Part shown: piece by piece, positions 35,283 through 43,740 of the stretch
Position numbering within the stretch: the first letter of the stretch is position 1
How the letters are laid out: the number at the start of each line of letters is the position of its first letter
From: Aldehydirespirator sp965220485
GTDB lineage: Bacteria > Actinomycetota > Acidimicrobiia > Acidimicrobiales > Aldehydirespiratoraceae
Direction: 5' to 3'
Length of the DNA: 64,000 bases
Assembly: GCA_965220485.1 (NCBI GenBank)
Contig: OZ244832.1
Coordinates: 4,154,001-4,218,000, forward strand
Notes under the pieces: generated by a model
Database searches by the model: none
Told to the model about the DNA's origin: nothing
The model's input: the letters and a program-made list of their open reading frames with translations, nothing else
Translations under genes and position numbers: made by a program

Positions 35283-36359
35283 GTGAAGCGCGGTCACGCT
35301 CGGCCTCTGAGGGTCCTGGTGGCCATGTCGGGCGGGGTGGACTCCTCGGTGGCCGCGGCGCGGCTGCTGGAAGCCGGCTACGACATCGCCGGCGTCACGA
35401 TGAAGCTGTGGGGCGGGCCCAGCGACACCGGCTGCTGCTCGGTGTCCGACGTCGACGATGCCCGCTGGGTGGCCAACCAGCTTGGCATCGAGCACCACGT
35501 ATTCAACTTCGGAGACGACTTCGAACGCCATGTGGTGGCCCCCTATGTGGCCGACCACGCCGCGGGCCGCACCCCCAACCCCTGCGTGGAGTGCAACCGG
35601 CACATCAAGTTCAGCCGGCTGCTGCGCCGGGCCGAAGCGCTCGGTTTCGAGTTGGTGGCGACCGGCCACCACGCCCGCATCGTGACAACGGTCCGTGGGC
35701 CTTGGATCGCTCGCGGCGCCGACGCGGCCAAGGACCAGTCCTACGTGCTGCACATGCTCGACGCCGCGGTGCTGTCCCGGCTGCTGCTGCCGGTGGGAGA
35801 GATGACCAAGGACCAGGTGCGACTGGAGGCCGAGGCCCGGGGACTGGTCACCGCATCGAAGCCCGACAGCCAGGACGTGTGCTTCATCACCGCATCGGCG
35901 GGCCGGCGGAAGTTCCTCGGTGAGCGCATCCCGATGCGCTCGGGGCGGGTGATGGACACCGCGGGCCGCGAGGTTGGCACAGTTGACGCGTTGGAGCTGG
36001 TCACGGTCGGCCAGCGCCGAGGCCTCGGAGCGATCGGTCACGGGTCGCCCCGCTATGTGCTGGACGTGGACGTCAACTCCGCCACCGTGACCGTGGGCGA
36101 CCGGGCCGAACTCGACTGCACGGTCACGCCTCTGGAGGGCTGGCGCTGGATGGACGGCCCAGTGGACGGACCCCTACTGGTGCAGACTTCTGCCCACGGC
36201 ACTGCCGCAGCCGCCGCGGTGGACCCGAACGGTGCCGGCGCGCGCTGGGCCGAGCCTCGCCGGGCCGTGGCTCCGGGCCAGAGCGTGGTCGCATACGACG
36301 GAGACTTCGTGGTCGGCGGAGGAACCGCGGCTCGCCCCGTCCTTCAGCCTGTGCCGTAG
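35283..36359 (+). CDS. mnmA: tRNA-specific 2-thiouridylase
   Basis: Installs the 2-thio group at wobble U34 of Lys, Glu and Gln tRNAs, using persulfide sulfur. It has 358 residues. The PP-loop SGGVDSS (16-22) binds ATP. Catalytic Cys101 is in NPCVECN and Cys200 in SQDVCFI. GTG 35283 is chosen because everything upstream in frame is repeat DNA; residues 1-10 are poorly conserved. Confidence 0.95.
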   Translation: MKRGHARPLRVLVAMSGGVDSSVAAARLLEAGYDIAGVTMKLWGGPSDTGCCSVSDVDDARWVANQLGIEHHVFNFGDDFERHVVAPYVADHAAGRTPNPCVECNRHIKFSRLLRRAEALGFELVATGHHARIVTTVRGPWIARGADAAKDQSYVLHMLDAAVLSRLLLPVGEMTKDQVRLEAEARGLVTASKPDSQDVCFITASAGRRKFLGERIPMRSGRVMDTAGREVGTVDALELVTVGQRRGLGAIGHGSPRYVLDVDVNSATVTVGDRAELDCTVTPLEGWRWMDGPVDGPLLVQTSAHGTAAAAAVDPNGAGARWAEPRRAVAPGQSVVAYDGDFVVGGGTAARPVLQPVP

Positions 36360-36383
36360 CGGTCTGCCCCCTCGGGCTCCTGG

Positions 36384-37307
36384 CTAGCTGAGTTTGATGC
36401 CCCGGCGCTCGGCGGTGGCCAGCACTGCCGCCGGCCGGCTCGGCGACACCAGGATGGCCGTGAGTGAGCGTTCCTCACTGCGGTTGCGGCCCGTCATCAC
36501 GCTGGCGGTCACGGGACCGGTGAAACGGAGCTCCAAGGCCATGCCGAAGGCCTGGGCGGTGAGATCGGTCGCGGTGGCGTCGGCTCGGGCCGGGCCGATC
36601 GAGGCGACCCCGCGGCGGCCCACAGGCAGCGGCTCGGCCACGGCCAGATGGTCGTGCACCACCAGCCCGTTGGGGACGAACACCAGCCAGCGCCGGGCCA
36701 GCCGGAACAGGGAGTGTGCCGCGAAGGCCGCGACAGGCAGTCCCACCGCGGCGGCCACGATCCCCGCCGGCCAGCCGCGGTCGGCCAGCAGCACCGGACC
36801 CGCGGCCACGCCCGCCACCGAGATCGCCCACATCGGCACGACCAGCGCAACGACGATCGGTCCGGGCGGGCGCAGCAAGAAGCGGCGCTCGTCGCCGTAG
36901 CTGGCTGCGTCCATGTGGGCCTCGGCGTAGCTGGGCTGCAGCACCACGATGGTGCCGATCAGCCCGACGACCTGCCAGACCAGGGCAAACGGTTCGAACG
37001 AGCCGTCCACGGACTCGGCCGAGGCGGTCCACAACTGCACAGCGCCAGCGGGCACGCCGATGCGCGCCACGGTGAGCCCTCGCGGCCCGGGCAGTGCAAG
37101 TGCTGCGAGCACTACGACGTACGCGAGCCACAGCCCCACCGTCACAACGGTGCGGGCCGAGCCGCCGTCGGGTTGCAGCGCGGGGTGGATCAGGTCCCCG
37201 AACCAGGCTCCCGCGGCGACGCCCAACCAGGCCGCCACTGCGCCGGCGCGCAGCCACAACGCGGTTCGAACCCGGTTCCGTTCGGCGGTTCGCGCATCGC
37301 CTCGCAC
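36384..37307 (-). CDS. Multi-pass membrane protein of unknown function
   Basis: A 307-residue protein with about six hydrophobic segments (near 17-37, 57-75, 108-122, 150-172, 178-200). A soluble C-terminal part has FVPNGLVVHDHLAVAEPLPVG and a conserved-looking GRRGVASIGPA. It starts at GTG 37307; CACAAT lies seven bases upstream as a possible -10 box. I recognise no family function. Confidence 0.7.
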   Translation of the reverse strand: MRGDARTAERNRVRTALWLRAGAVAAWLGVAAGAWFGDLIHPALQPDGGSARTVVTVGLWLAYVVVLAALALPGPRGLTVARIGVPAGAVQLWTASAESVDGSFEPFALVWQVVGLIGTIVVLQPSYAEAHMDAASYGDERRFLLRPPGPIVVALVVPMWAISVAGVAAGPVLLADRGWPAGIVAAAVGLPVAAFAAHSLFRLARRWLVFVPNGLVVHDHLAVAEPLPVGRRGVASIGPARADATATDLTAQAFGMALELRFTGPVTASVMTGRNRSEERSLTAILVSPSRPAAVLATAERRGIKLS

Positions 37308-37372
37308 TGCCGCAATTGTGTCACCAGGCGACCGCAGGGCAACAACGGGGCGGTGCCGCGATCGCAGTGCCG

Positions 37373-37547
37373 TGAAATTGACGTAGTTCTCCCCCTACAG
37401 GGTGGTCAACTATATCAATTTCGGGACGACGGGGGTGGTGCCAGCGTGATCGCTGGGTCGTGAATTGACGCAGCTTTTTCCCTGCAGGGTGGTCATCTAT
37501 ATCAATTTCGGGACGACGGGGGTGGTGCCAGTGTGATCGCTGGGTCG
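37373..37547 (+). repeat. 87-88-bp tandem repeat before ligA
   Basis: Units at 37373-37460 and 37461-37547 share a long TATATCAATTTCGGGACGAC block and TGATCGCTGGGTCGT. A degenerate partial unit precedes them at about 37340-37372. Confidence 0.85.
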
Positions 37548-37572
37548 TGCGAGGGCGACCGCGGGCCGGATG

Positions 37573-37578
37573 TAGCCT
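37573..37578 (+). promoter_or_regulatory. Candidate ligA -10 box, leaderless start
   Basis: TAGCCT ends seven bases before ATG 37586, the same arrangement as prfA. Confidence 0.45.
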
Positions 37579-37585
37579 CGCGGCG

Positions 37586-39805
37586 ATGGCTGGTGCAGAG
37601 ACCCCCGACGAGGCTGGAGCCGCAGACTCCGGGGTGCGGGTCCGCGAGCTGCAGGCCGCGCTCAACCACCACTCGGCGCTGTACTACGCAGGCAAGCCCG
37701 ACATCCCCGACGCCGACTTCGACGACCTGCTGGCCGAGCTGAAGGCCTTGGAGGCGCGGCACCCCGAGTTGGTGCATCTCGACTCGCCCACCCAGCGGGT
37801 CGGCGCCCCGCCCGACACCGCCTTCAAGCCGGTGCGCCACGCCCCGCCCATGATGTCGTTGCACAATGCGCTCGACTTGGGGGAGCTGCGGGCCTGGAAC
37901 GAGCGGGTGCACCGCGCCTTGTCCGGCGGTGCTGCCCGATCCGCCGGTGAGCAGGCTTTACCGGGACTGGCCGAGGCTGGTGTGGCGGATGGCGGTGTGG
38001 TTGGGGCTGGTGTGGCGGATGGCGGTGTGGTTGGGGCTGGTGTGGCGGATGGCGGTGTGGTTGGGGCTGGTGTGGCGGATGGCGCTGCCGTCGGGGCCTA
38101 CGCGGTGGAGTTGAAGTTCGACGGGCTGGCCATATCGGTCCGTTACACCGACGGCGTGCTGGAGCGGGCCGCCACCCGGGGCGACGGCCGGACCGGAGAG
38201 GACGTCACCCACTCGGTTCGCACCATCGCCGATATCCCGATCCGCCTGAGCGGGCCGGCCCCCGCCGTGCTGGAAGTGCGGGGCGAGGTCTTCCTGCGTC
38301 TCTCCACTTTCGCGAGGCTCAACGCCCGCCAGGCCGAGCGGGGCGAGAAGTCCTATGTCAACCCCCGCAACGCGGCCGCCGGCTCGCTGCGCCAGAAGGA
38401 CGCCCGGGTGACGGCTGAGCGGGACCTGTCGTTCTGGTGCTACCAGCTCGGCTACGCCGAGGGCGGGCCCGCCTTCAGTTCTCACATGCAGACGCTGGAA
38501 TGGCTCGCGTCGTTGGGCCTGCCCGTCAACGAGCACTCGGTCTGCCGGGACGATCTGGTCGCGGTGGAGGCCTATGTGGCCGACTTCGAGCGTCGCCGCC
38601 ACGAGCTCGACTACGAGTTCGACGGCTTGGTCGTGAAGGTCGACGACCTCGGACTGCAGGCCAGGCTGGGCATGGACGCCAAGGCGCCTCGCTGGGCGGT
38701 CGCCTACAAGTTCCCGCCTGAGGAGCGGGCCACGCAGCTGCTCGACATCGAGGTCTCGATCGGCCCGTCAGGGCAGGCCACGCCCTTCGCCCGGCTGGAG
38801 CCGGTGTTCGTGGGCGGGGTGACGGTGGTGACCGCCACCCTCCACAACGAGGACCAAGTGGCGGCCAAGGACGTGCGGCCCGGGGACACGGTCATCGTGC
38901 GCCGGGCGGGCGAGGTGATCCCCGAGGTGGTGGGGCCGGTGCTGTCGGAGCGACCGGAGGGGTCCGAGCCGTGGTCGTTCCCCCCGGACTGCCCGGTGTG
39001 CGGTGAGGCGCTTCAGCGGGCCGAGGGCATGTCGGCGACGATGTGCGTGAACTACTGGTGCCCCCGCCAGGTGAGGGGCCGCATCGAGCACTTCGTCGGC
39101 CGGGCCGCCATGGACATCGAGTTCCTGGGGGAGCGCAACATCGACCGCTTCGTCACCGAGGGGCTGCTCGATGACGTCGTGGGTCTGTACTCGCTCGACT
39201 ATGAGCGGATCGCCCAGATGGAGGGCTTCGGCGAGGTTTCGGTCAACAACCTGCGCAATTCAATCGAGGCCAGCAAGAAGCAGCCGCTGGCCCGGCTGCT
39301 GTTCGCCCTGAGCATTCCCGAGATCGGCCAGGTCAACGCCCAGGTGCTGGCCGCGGCGTTCGGCAACATCGACACGATCCTTGACGCCGACGAGGAGGCC
39401 TTGGCCGAGGTGGAGGGGTTCGGTCCGATCATCGCGGCGTCGGTGCGGGCCTGGTTCGACGACCCGCACAACCGCGAGCTCATCGAGGGGCTGCGGGCGG
39501 CCGGGCTGCGCATGGAGGCCGGCGAGCCGGGCGGCGGGGGCGAGGGTGAGCCGTTGCCGCAGACTCTGGCGGGCATGGCGGTGGTGGTGAGCGGCGCTCT
39601 GGACGGCTTCAGCCGCGACGAGGCCAAGCAGGCCATCGTGGCCAGGGGCGGCTCGTCCCCAGGCTCGGTGTCGGGCCGCACGACCGCGCTGGTGGTGGGT
39701 GCCGACCCGGGCGCCTCCAAGCTGCGCAAGGCCGAGTCCTCCGGCGTCCCCGTGATCGACGAGGCCGCGTTCCAGGAACTCTTGGAGATCGGCAAGCTCC
39801 CTTAG
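37586..39805 (+). CDS. ligA: NAD-dependent DNA ligase with repeat insertion
   Basis: Essential ligase that seals nicks in replication and repair. It has 739 residues. The Ia domain contains YYAGKPDIPDADFDDLL. The adenylated Lys177 is in VELKFDGLAI. The four zinc cysteines are in CPVCGEAL and CVNYWCP. Helix-hairpin-helix repeats and a C-terminal BRCT domain (LAGMAVVVSGALDGFSRDEA) follow. About 60 residues more than the usual spacing separate Ia from KxDG; they include four copies of a ten-residue VADGGVVGAG unit. ATG 37586 is chosen from the TAGCCT box. Confidence 0.96.
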   Translation: MAGAETPDEAGAADSGVRVRELQAALNHHSALYYAGKPDIPDADFDDLLAELKALEARHPELVHLDSPTQRVGAPPDTAFKPVRHAPPMMSLHNALDLGELRAWNERVHRALSGGAARSAGEQALPGLAEAGVADGGVVGAGVADGGVVGAGVADGGVVGAGVADGAAVGAYAVELKFDGLAISVRYTDGVLERAATRGDGRTGEDVTHSVRTIADIPIRLSGPAPAVLEVRGEVFLRLSTFARLNARQAERGEKSYVNPRNAAAGSLRQKDARVTAERDLSFWCYQLGYAEGGPAFSSHMQTLEWLASLGLPVNEHSVCRDDLVAVEAYVADFERRRHELDYEFDGLVVKVDDLGLQARLGMDAKAPRWAVAYKFPPEERATQLLDIEVSIGPSGQATPFARLEPVFVGGVTVVTATLHNEDQVAAKDVRPGDTVIVRRAGEVIPEVVGPVLSERPEGSEPWSFPPDCPVCGEALQRAEGMSATMCVNYWCPRQVRGRIEHFVGRAAMDIEFLGERNIDRFVTEGLLDDVVGLYSLDYERIAQMEGFGEVSVNNLRNSIEASKKQPLARLLFALSIPEIGQVNAQVLAAAFGNIDTILDADEEALAEVEGFGPIIAASVRAWFDDPHNRELIEGLRAAGLRMEAGEPGGGGEGEPLPQTLAGMAVVVSGALDGFSRDEAKQAIVARGGSSPGSVSGRTTALVVGADPGASKLRKAESSGVPVIDEAAFQELLEIGKLP
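37975..38094 (+). repeat. 30-bp in-frame minisatellite in ligA
   Basis: Four 30-bp units, the first three essentially identical and the fourth diverged, code Gly/Val/Ala/Asp repeats directly before the adenylation motif. Confidence 0.92.
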
Positions 39806-40138
39806 CCCGACTCCACCGGTGCGGTGGGTTCCATGGGTGTGGCGCGTCCACCAGAAAGACATCCTGACATGGAAGAATGGTGTTGTCAGCGACACTCATC
39901 CTGGCCACGCGAGGCGGCACTTCCTGTGAGCAGCACACCAGGTGGGATCGACGGGCTGGAAACGGTGCTCGATCGCGGTTCGCCACGAACATCAAGCAGT
40001 TAACCACCCCACATGTGGCAAACCGATTGAAGATCGTTCTGTCGGTGGTGGCATCGATGCTGGCGAACCATCCCCCACCGGCCCGCCCATCGGTGGATCC
40101 AGGCTTAGGTTCCGGGTCGGGCCGGCCCCTCCGCCACC
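39806..40138. other. Non-coding stretch with a dispersed repeat
   Basis: No convincing gene. It holds TGTGGCGCGTCCACCA (39839-39854), also found at 6349-6364 inside the IS630 relic, and the 53-bp repeat. It may be decayed mobile DNA. Confidence 0.45.
39986..40038 (+). repeat. 53-bp dispersed repeat, copy 2
   Basis: It matches 21761-21813 at 50 of 53 positions and includes CCACATGTGG. Confidence 0.85.
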
Positions 40139-40321
40139 ATGTCTCAGGGGCGACGCCCCTATCGCTCGCTGTCAGCCGACGTGATCGGGATCCTCCAGGA
40201 CCTTGGGCTTGCTGCTGCGGGTGAGGCGATCAGGACCGACAGCGGCTGTAGGGACTTGGCGGAGCGACGTATCGCCGAGGAGAAGGAGCGACGCTCGAAG
40301 GGTGAGGGCACGCCGCGCTGA
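40139..40321 (+). CDS. Possible small hypothetical protein
   Basis: A 60-codon frame with a plausible amphipathic stretch (DVIGILQDLGLAAAGEAIR) and a charged tail (RRIAEEKERRSKGEG). It has no known family and no clear ribosome site. It may be a fragment. Confidence 0.25.
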   Translation: MSQGRRPYRSLSADVIGILQDLGLAAAGEAIRTDSGCRDLAERRIAEEKERRSKGEGTPR

Positions 40322-40391
40322 GAGGCGAACGGGAGCGAACAGTCCCGGCTGTTCGAGGATCCCGACACGGCTGTGGAACGACGACGTCGGT

Positions 40392-40562
40392 TCACGAGTA
40401 TCCTACAATGGAACTGATGCCTCCTTGGAGGGCGACTTCCAAGCTCGGTCTGTGCTTGAAGGGCGTGAGGCCCAAGAGAAGGCCCGTGTGGTGCTGGTTG
40501 AATGCGGCTTCAACGCTGCGGACTTGAACCGCCTTCGAGATTTGGCGAGCGGCGAGGACTGA
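40392..40562 (+). pseudogene. 3' remnant of an unidentified gene
   Basis: The frame ends SVLEGREAQEKARVVLVECG and ADLNRLRDLASGED before TGA 40560-40562. It reads like a true protein C-terminus but has no start. A CaiB/BaiF CoA-transferase tail is possible but unproven. Confidence 0.3.
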
Positions 40563-40596
40563 ACGGCTGACGCTCGCACGCCGGTCACCGCGGGGG

Positions 40597-41070
40597 CTAG
40601 GACACCTCGAAGCACCAGCGGGCCGTGTCGGACTCCTCGGGGCGGGCGATCAGCACGAAGGTTGCTATCGCGCAGTTGGTGTCCGGTGACAGCGCCTCGA
40701 TCAGCCGGCCCTCGCCGGGCACGAACTCGAACCGGTTCAGGCCTTCGATGTGGTTGACCTCGGCGGTGACGTCGACGCCGCCGGTGGGTTGATCGCTGGG
40801 GTACACCACCAGCGAGGCGAGCCGGTAGCGGACGTCGAGGACCACGGCCACCCGCTGCTGCTGCAGCACCTCGTCGCCCGGGTCTGGGATCACGCGGTCC
40901 ACGGCGGGACCTGCGGTTACCGCAAGGTTGGCGTCGTCGCCTGAGCCGACCAGGGCGGCCACCACCAGGCCCAGGATCCCGAGCACGGCCAGCGCGGCGA
41001 TGCCCACGCGGACCCGCAACGGGCTGCGCGGGGGCGGGGCCTGATCGGGACCGCGTCCGTTCGAAGGCAT
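40597..41070 (-). CDS. Membrane-anchored hypothetical protein
   Basis: A 157-residue protein. After a Pro/Arg-rich N-terminus, one transmembrane helix (VGIAALAVLGILGLVVAALVG, about 22-43) anchors an extracytoplasmic domain that has ten or so beta-strand-like segments and two Cys (NCAIATF and RWCFEV). ATG 41070 is chosen. Function unknown. It is divergent from the pseudokinase gene. Confidence 0.65.
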   Translation of the reverse strand: MPSNGRGPDQAPPPRSPLRVRVGIAALAVLGILGLVVAALVGSGDDANLAVTAGPAVDRVIPDPGDEVLQQQRVAVVLDVRYRLASLVVYPSDQPTGGVDVTAEVNHIEGLNRFEFVPGEGRLIEALSPDTNCAIATFVLIARPEESDTARWCFEVS

Positions 41071-41111
41071 GGCAGCCCGCACGGTACCCGGCCTGAGTGT
41101 TACCGGGCAGT

Positions 41112-41232
41112 GCGACGTCTGTGATCGCTGCAACGTCAGGGCGACACGCTGAACGAGCTTGGGGACCCGCGCAGTTCCGCACACGGCGACGTCTGTGATC
41201 GCTGCAACGTCAGGGCGACACGCTGAACGAGC
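41112..41232 (+). repeat. 47-bp direct repeat, 74-bp offset
   Basis: Exact copies lie at 41112-41158 and 41186-41232 in the divergent intergenic region. Confidence 0.92.
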
Positions 41233-41271
41233 GGCCCGGCCGGTGACGCCTCGGGCGGTACCGTGGTAGTG

Positions 41272-43365
41272 ATGATCGCTGAGGAAGAGGCAAGCCGGGC
41301 TTTCAGCGGCCGCTATCGGCTGCTGGAGTTCGTCGGCGAGGGATCGAACGCCCGGGTCTACGTGGCCGAGGATCTCACGCTGCGCCGGCGAGTGGCACTC
41401 AAGATCCTGCGGGCCGACACAGTCGACGACGCGGACTTCCTGGAGCGCTTCTCTGACGAGATGCGGGCGACCTCGGTTCTTCACCATCCCCGGGTGCTGC
41501 CCGTCTACCACTGGGGTCTGGCACCGCAGCCGTACACGGTGACGGAATACCTCGCCGGGGGAAGCCTGGCCGCAGTTCTGAGCGCTGGGCACCGGCTCAC
41601 GCCGTCGCAGGCGCTAATAGTGGGTTTGGAGGCGGCTCGAGCGCTCGTGAACATCCATCGGGGCGGCCGCGCCCATCTCGGCCTAGCGCCCTCGAGCATC
41701 CTGTTCGACTCCAGTGCCCGGCCCTACATCTCCGACCTCGGACTGGCGGCGGCCCTCGGGGCGACCGCTCAGCACCCCGCCGAACTCGGGGATGACCGCT
41801 CGGCGAGGAGTGAGGACTCGGCCGCGGCTGTTGCAGGCGGGGCTGGCACTGGACTCGGGGATGACCGCTCGGTGAGCAGTGAGGACTCGGCCGCGGCTGT
41901 TGCAGGCGGGGCCGGCACTGGACTCGGGGATGACCGCTCGGTGAGCAGTGAGGACTCGGCCGCGGCTGTTGCAGGCGGGGCCGGCACTGGACTCGGGGAT
42001 GACCGCTTGGCGAGGAGTGAGGACTCGGCCGCGGCTGTTGCAGACGGGGCCGACGCCGACACAGTTGGCCCGGAGCCGACGGGTGTTGATGGGGGTGCGG
42101 GCGGGACCGGAGTCGTCGCGGGCGGCGGGGAGCCGACGGACACGGATGCGAGTGCCCCACCCGAGGGTTCGGGCGAGCAGAGATCGACCCTCGCCAGCTA
42201 TTCCCCCTCCGAACAGTCGCAGGACATCTACGACCTAGCCCTGGTGCTATGTGAGTCGGTCACCGGCGCCAGAGACTTGACCGTTGATGTCGGCGGCTCG
42301 GACCCGATTCCCATAACCGCTCTGGGCCCGCTCCAAGCGGTTCTGGAGCGGGCCACCGCGGCCGATCCCGTTGAACGGTTGACTGCCGCCGAGTTGGCCT
42401 CGGAACTACTGCGGGTAGCGACGTTGCTGCCCCGACCCGACCCGCTACCGCTTGCGATCCCGAAGGCGCTGCCGGCCGATGCGGGCACAGCGCCCGTAAG
42501 CAGCACAGAGGCCTTTGAGCAGATCGGGCCATCGGTGTCGGAGCGTTCGGCGATCCCCCACGACGACGCGCCCCGCCGACGCTGGCCGGGACTGGTGCTG
42601 GCCGCTGTTCTGGTGCTGGGCGGCGCGGTTGCCGGTACCTGGGCCTGGATCTCGAGCGGATCCGACGCCACCGTCCCCGAGTTGCAAGGCCGGACGCGCG
42701 CCGCGGTCGCGGAGGTTGCAGCCGGCTCGGGCTGGGAGGTCAACGAGGTACTCGTGCGCGTGCCCAATACCGAGCGCGGGGAAGTAGTGGGCACCGAGCC
42801 TGCGGCCGGCGCCTCGCTCGGCGAGGGCGCCACGTTGGACGTCTTCGTGTCGCTGGGCGAGCCGCTGATAGTGATCTCCACCCTCGACGGCCTGTACGGC
42901 ATGACGGTTGACGACGCCACCGACGAACTGGAGGTCGCGGGCCTCGAGGTGGCGGGCGAGACGCTCGTCAACGACGACGTGGTCCCGGCCGGAAACGTGA
43001 TGGGCCTCGACGTCGACGACGGTGTCCACGAGCTGGAGATCGGCAGCGACGTCACCCTGCTCGTCTCGGACGGTCCGGCTGACCGCATCGTCCCCGCAGT
43101 ACCCGAGAGCCGGGAGCCGCGTGCGGCCGCCGGCGCGCTGGAGGCACTCCAGCTAGTGCCGCGCGTGGTGACGGAGTTCTCCACCGATGTGCCCGATGGC
43201 ACCGTGATCGGCTTCCGTCCGGCGAGCGGACGCAGTGTGCCAATCGACAGTACGGTGGAGGTGAGGGTGTCGCGGGGCCCGGCGCTGCCGGAGCCCGAGG
43301 AGCTGGCCGAGATCGAGGAGGATTCCCAAGGTCTCGAGTCGGAGGGAGAGGACTCCGAAAGGTAG
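41272..43365 (+). CDS. PASTA-domain Ser/Thr kinase-like protein, probable pseudokinase
   Basis: A 697-residue membrane receptor. The N-lobe has GEGSNARVYVA and VALK (Lys44). The catalytic loop, normally HRDLKPxN, reads HLGLAPSS (135-142), so the catalytic Asp, Lys and Asn are all missing; DLG (155-157) replaces DFG. Four 23-residue repeats follow (about 172-263). One transmembrane helix (about 440-462) is followed by three or so PASTA domains that in relatives bind peptidoglycan or muropeptides. ATG 41272 is chosen. It likely scaffolds or senses rather than phosphorylates. Confidence 0.88.
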   Translation: MIAEEEASRAFSGRYRLLEFVGEGSNARVYVAEDLTLRRRVALKILRADTVDDADFLERFSDEMRATSVLHHPRVLPVYHWGLAPQPYTVTEYLAGGSLAAVLSAGHRLTPSQALIVGLEAARALVNIHRGGRAHLGLAPSSILFDSSARPYISDLGLAAALGATAQHPAELGDDRSARSEDSAAAVAGGAGTGLGDDRSVSSEDSAAAVAGGAGTGLGDDRSVSSEDSAAAVAGGAGTGLGDDRLARSEDSAAAVADGADADTVGPEPTGVDGGAGGTGVVAGGGEPTDTDASAPPEGSGEQRSTLASYSPSEQSQDIYDLALVLCESVTGARDLTVDVGGSDPIPITALGPLQAVLERATAADPVERLTAAELASELLRVATLLPRPDPLPLAIPKALPADAGTAPVSSTEAFEQIGPSVSERSAIPHDDAPRRRWPGLVLAAVLVLGGAVAGTWAWISSGSDATVPELQGRTRAAVAEVAAGSGWEVNEVLVRVPNTERGEVVGTEPAAGASLGEGATLDVFVSLGEPLIVISTLDGLYGMTVDDATDELEVAGLEVAGETLVNDDVVPAGNVMGLDVDDGVHELEIGSDVTLLVSDGPADRIVPAVPESREPRAAAGALEALQLVPRVVTEFSTDVPDGTVIGFRPASGRSVPIDSTVEVRVSRGPALPEPEELAEIEEDSQGLESEGEDSER
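41785..42060 (+). repeat. 69-bp in-frame minisatellite in the pseudokinase gene
   Basis: Four 69-bp units (starting 41785, 41854, 41923, 41992) encode LGDDRSxxSEDSAAAV-type repeats in the linker between kinase lobe and membrane helix. Confidence 0.93.
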
Positions 43366-43375
43366 GCGGCGGGCC

Positions 43376-43381
43376 TATCCT
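43376..43381 (+). promoter_or_regulatory. Candidate gatC -10 box, leaderless start
   Basis: TATCCT ends six bases before GTG 43388. Confidence 0.45.
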
Positions 43382-43387
43382 TCCGAC

Positions 43388-43690
43388 GTGTCCGGCCGGA
43401 TAACCCGCCAAGAGGCGGCCCATGTAGCGCGGCTGGCCCGCCTGCGCTTCAGCGACGAAGAACTCGATGAGATCGCGGCGCAGCTCTCCGCGGTGCTCGA
43501 CCACGCCGCCGACGTCGAAGCGCTCGACGTGCCCGACATCGCGCCGACATCGCATCCCCATCCGCTCGTCAACGTGACCCGGGCCGACGAAGTACAGCCG
43601 TCGATCGAGCGAGACGAAGTGCTGGCTCAGGCGCCGTCGGTTGACGACGGCCAGTTCCGAGTGCCGCCGATCCTGGGCGAGGCACCGTGA
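43388..43690 (+). CDS. gatC: Asp-tRNA(Asn)/Glu-tRNA(Gln) amidotransferase subunit C
   Basis: A 100-residue belt subunit that holds GatA and GatB together. Typical sequence: ITRQEAAHVARLARLRFSDEE and RADEVQPSIERDEVLAQAP. It starts at GTG 43388. Its stop overlaps the GTG of a 17-codon mini-cistron that leads to gatA. Confidence 0.95.
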   Translation: MSGRITRQEAAHVARLARLRFSDEELDEIAAQLSAVLDHAADVEALDVPDIAPTSHPHPLVNVTRADEVQPSIERDEVLAQAPSVDDGQFRVPPILGEAP

Positions 43691-43740
43691 GTTGGCGAGG
43701 CCGGTCCTGGGTGCTGCCGATGCTGGGGGAGGCACCGTGA
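43687..43740 (+). CDS. 17-codon mini-cistron between gatC and gatA
   Basis: GTG 43687 overlaps the gatC stop (GTGA) and the mini-frame MSWRGRSWVLPMLGEAP ends in a TGA overlapping gatA's GTG. Its end duplicates the last codons of gatC (PILGEAP-TGA). It is probably a relay for translational coupling created by a 50-bp duplication. Confidence 0.55.
   Translation: MSWRGRSWVLPMLGEAP

Noticed and set aside
37262..37280. GGTTCGAACCC, tRNA T-arm-like sequence
   Set aside because: No cloverleaf can be built around it and it lies in the start of the 36.4-kb membrane-protein gene.
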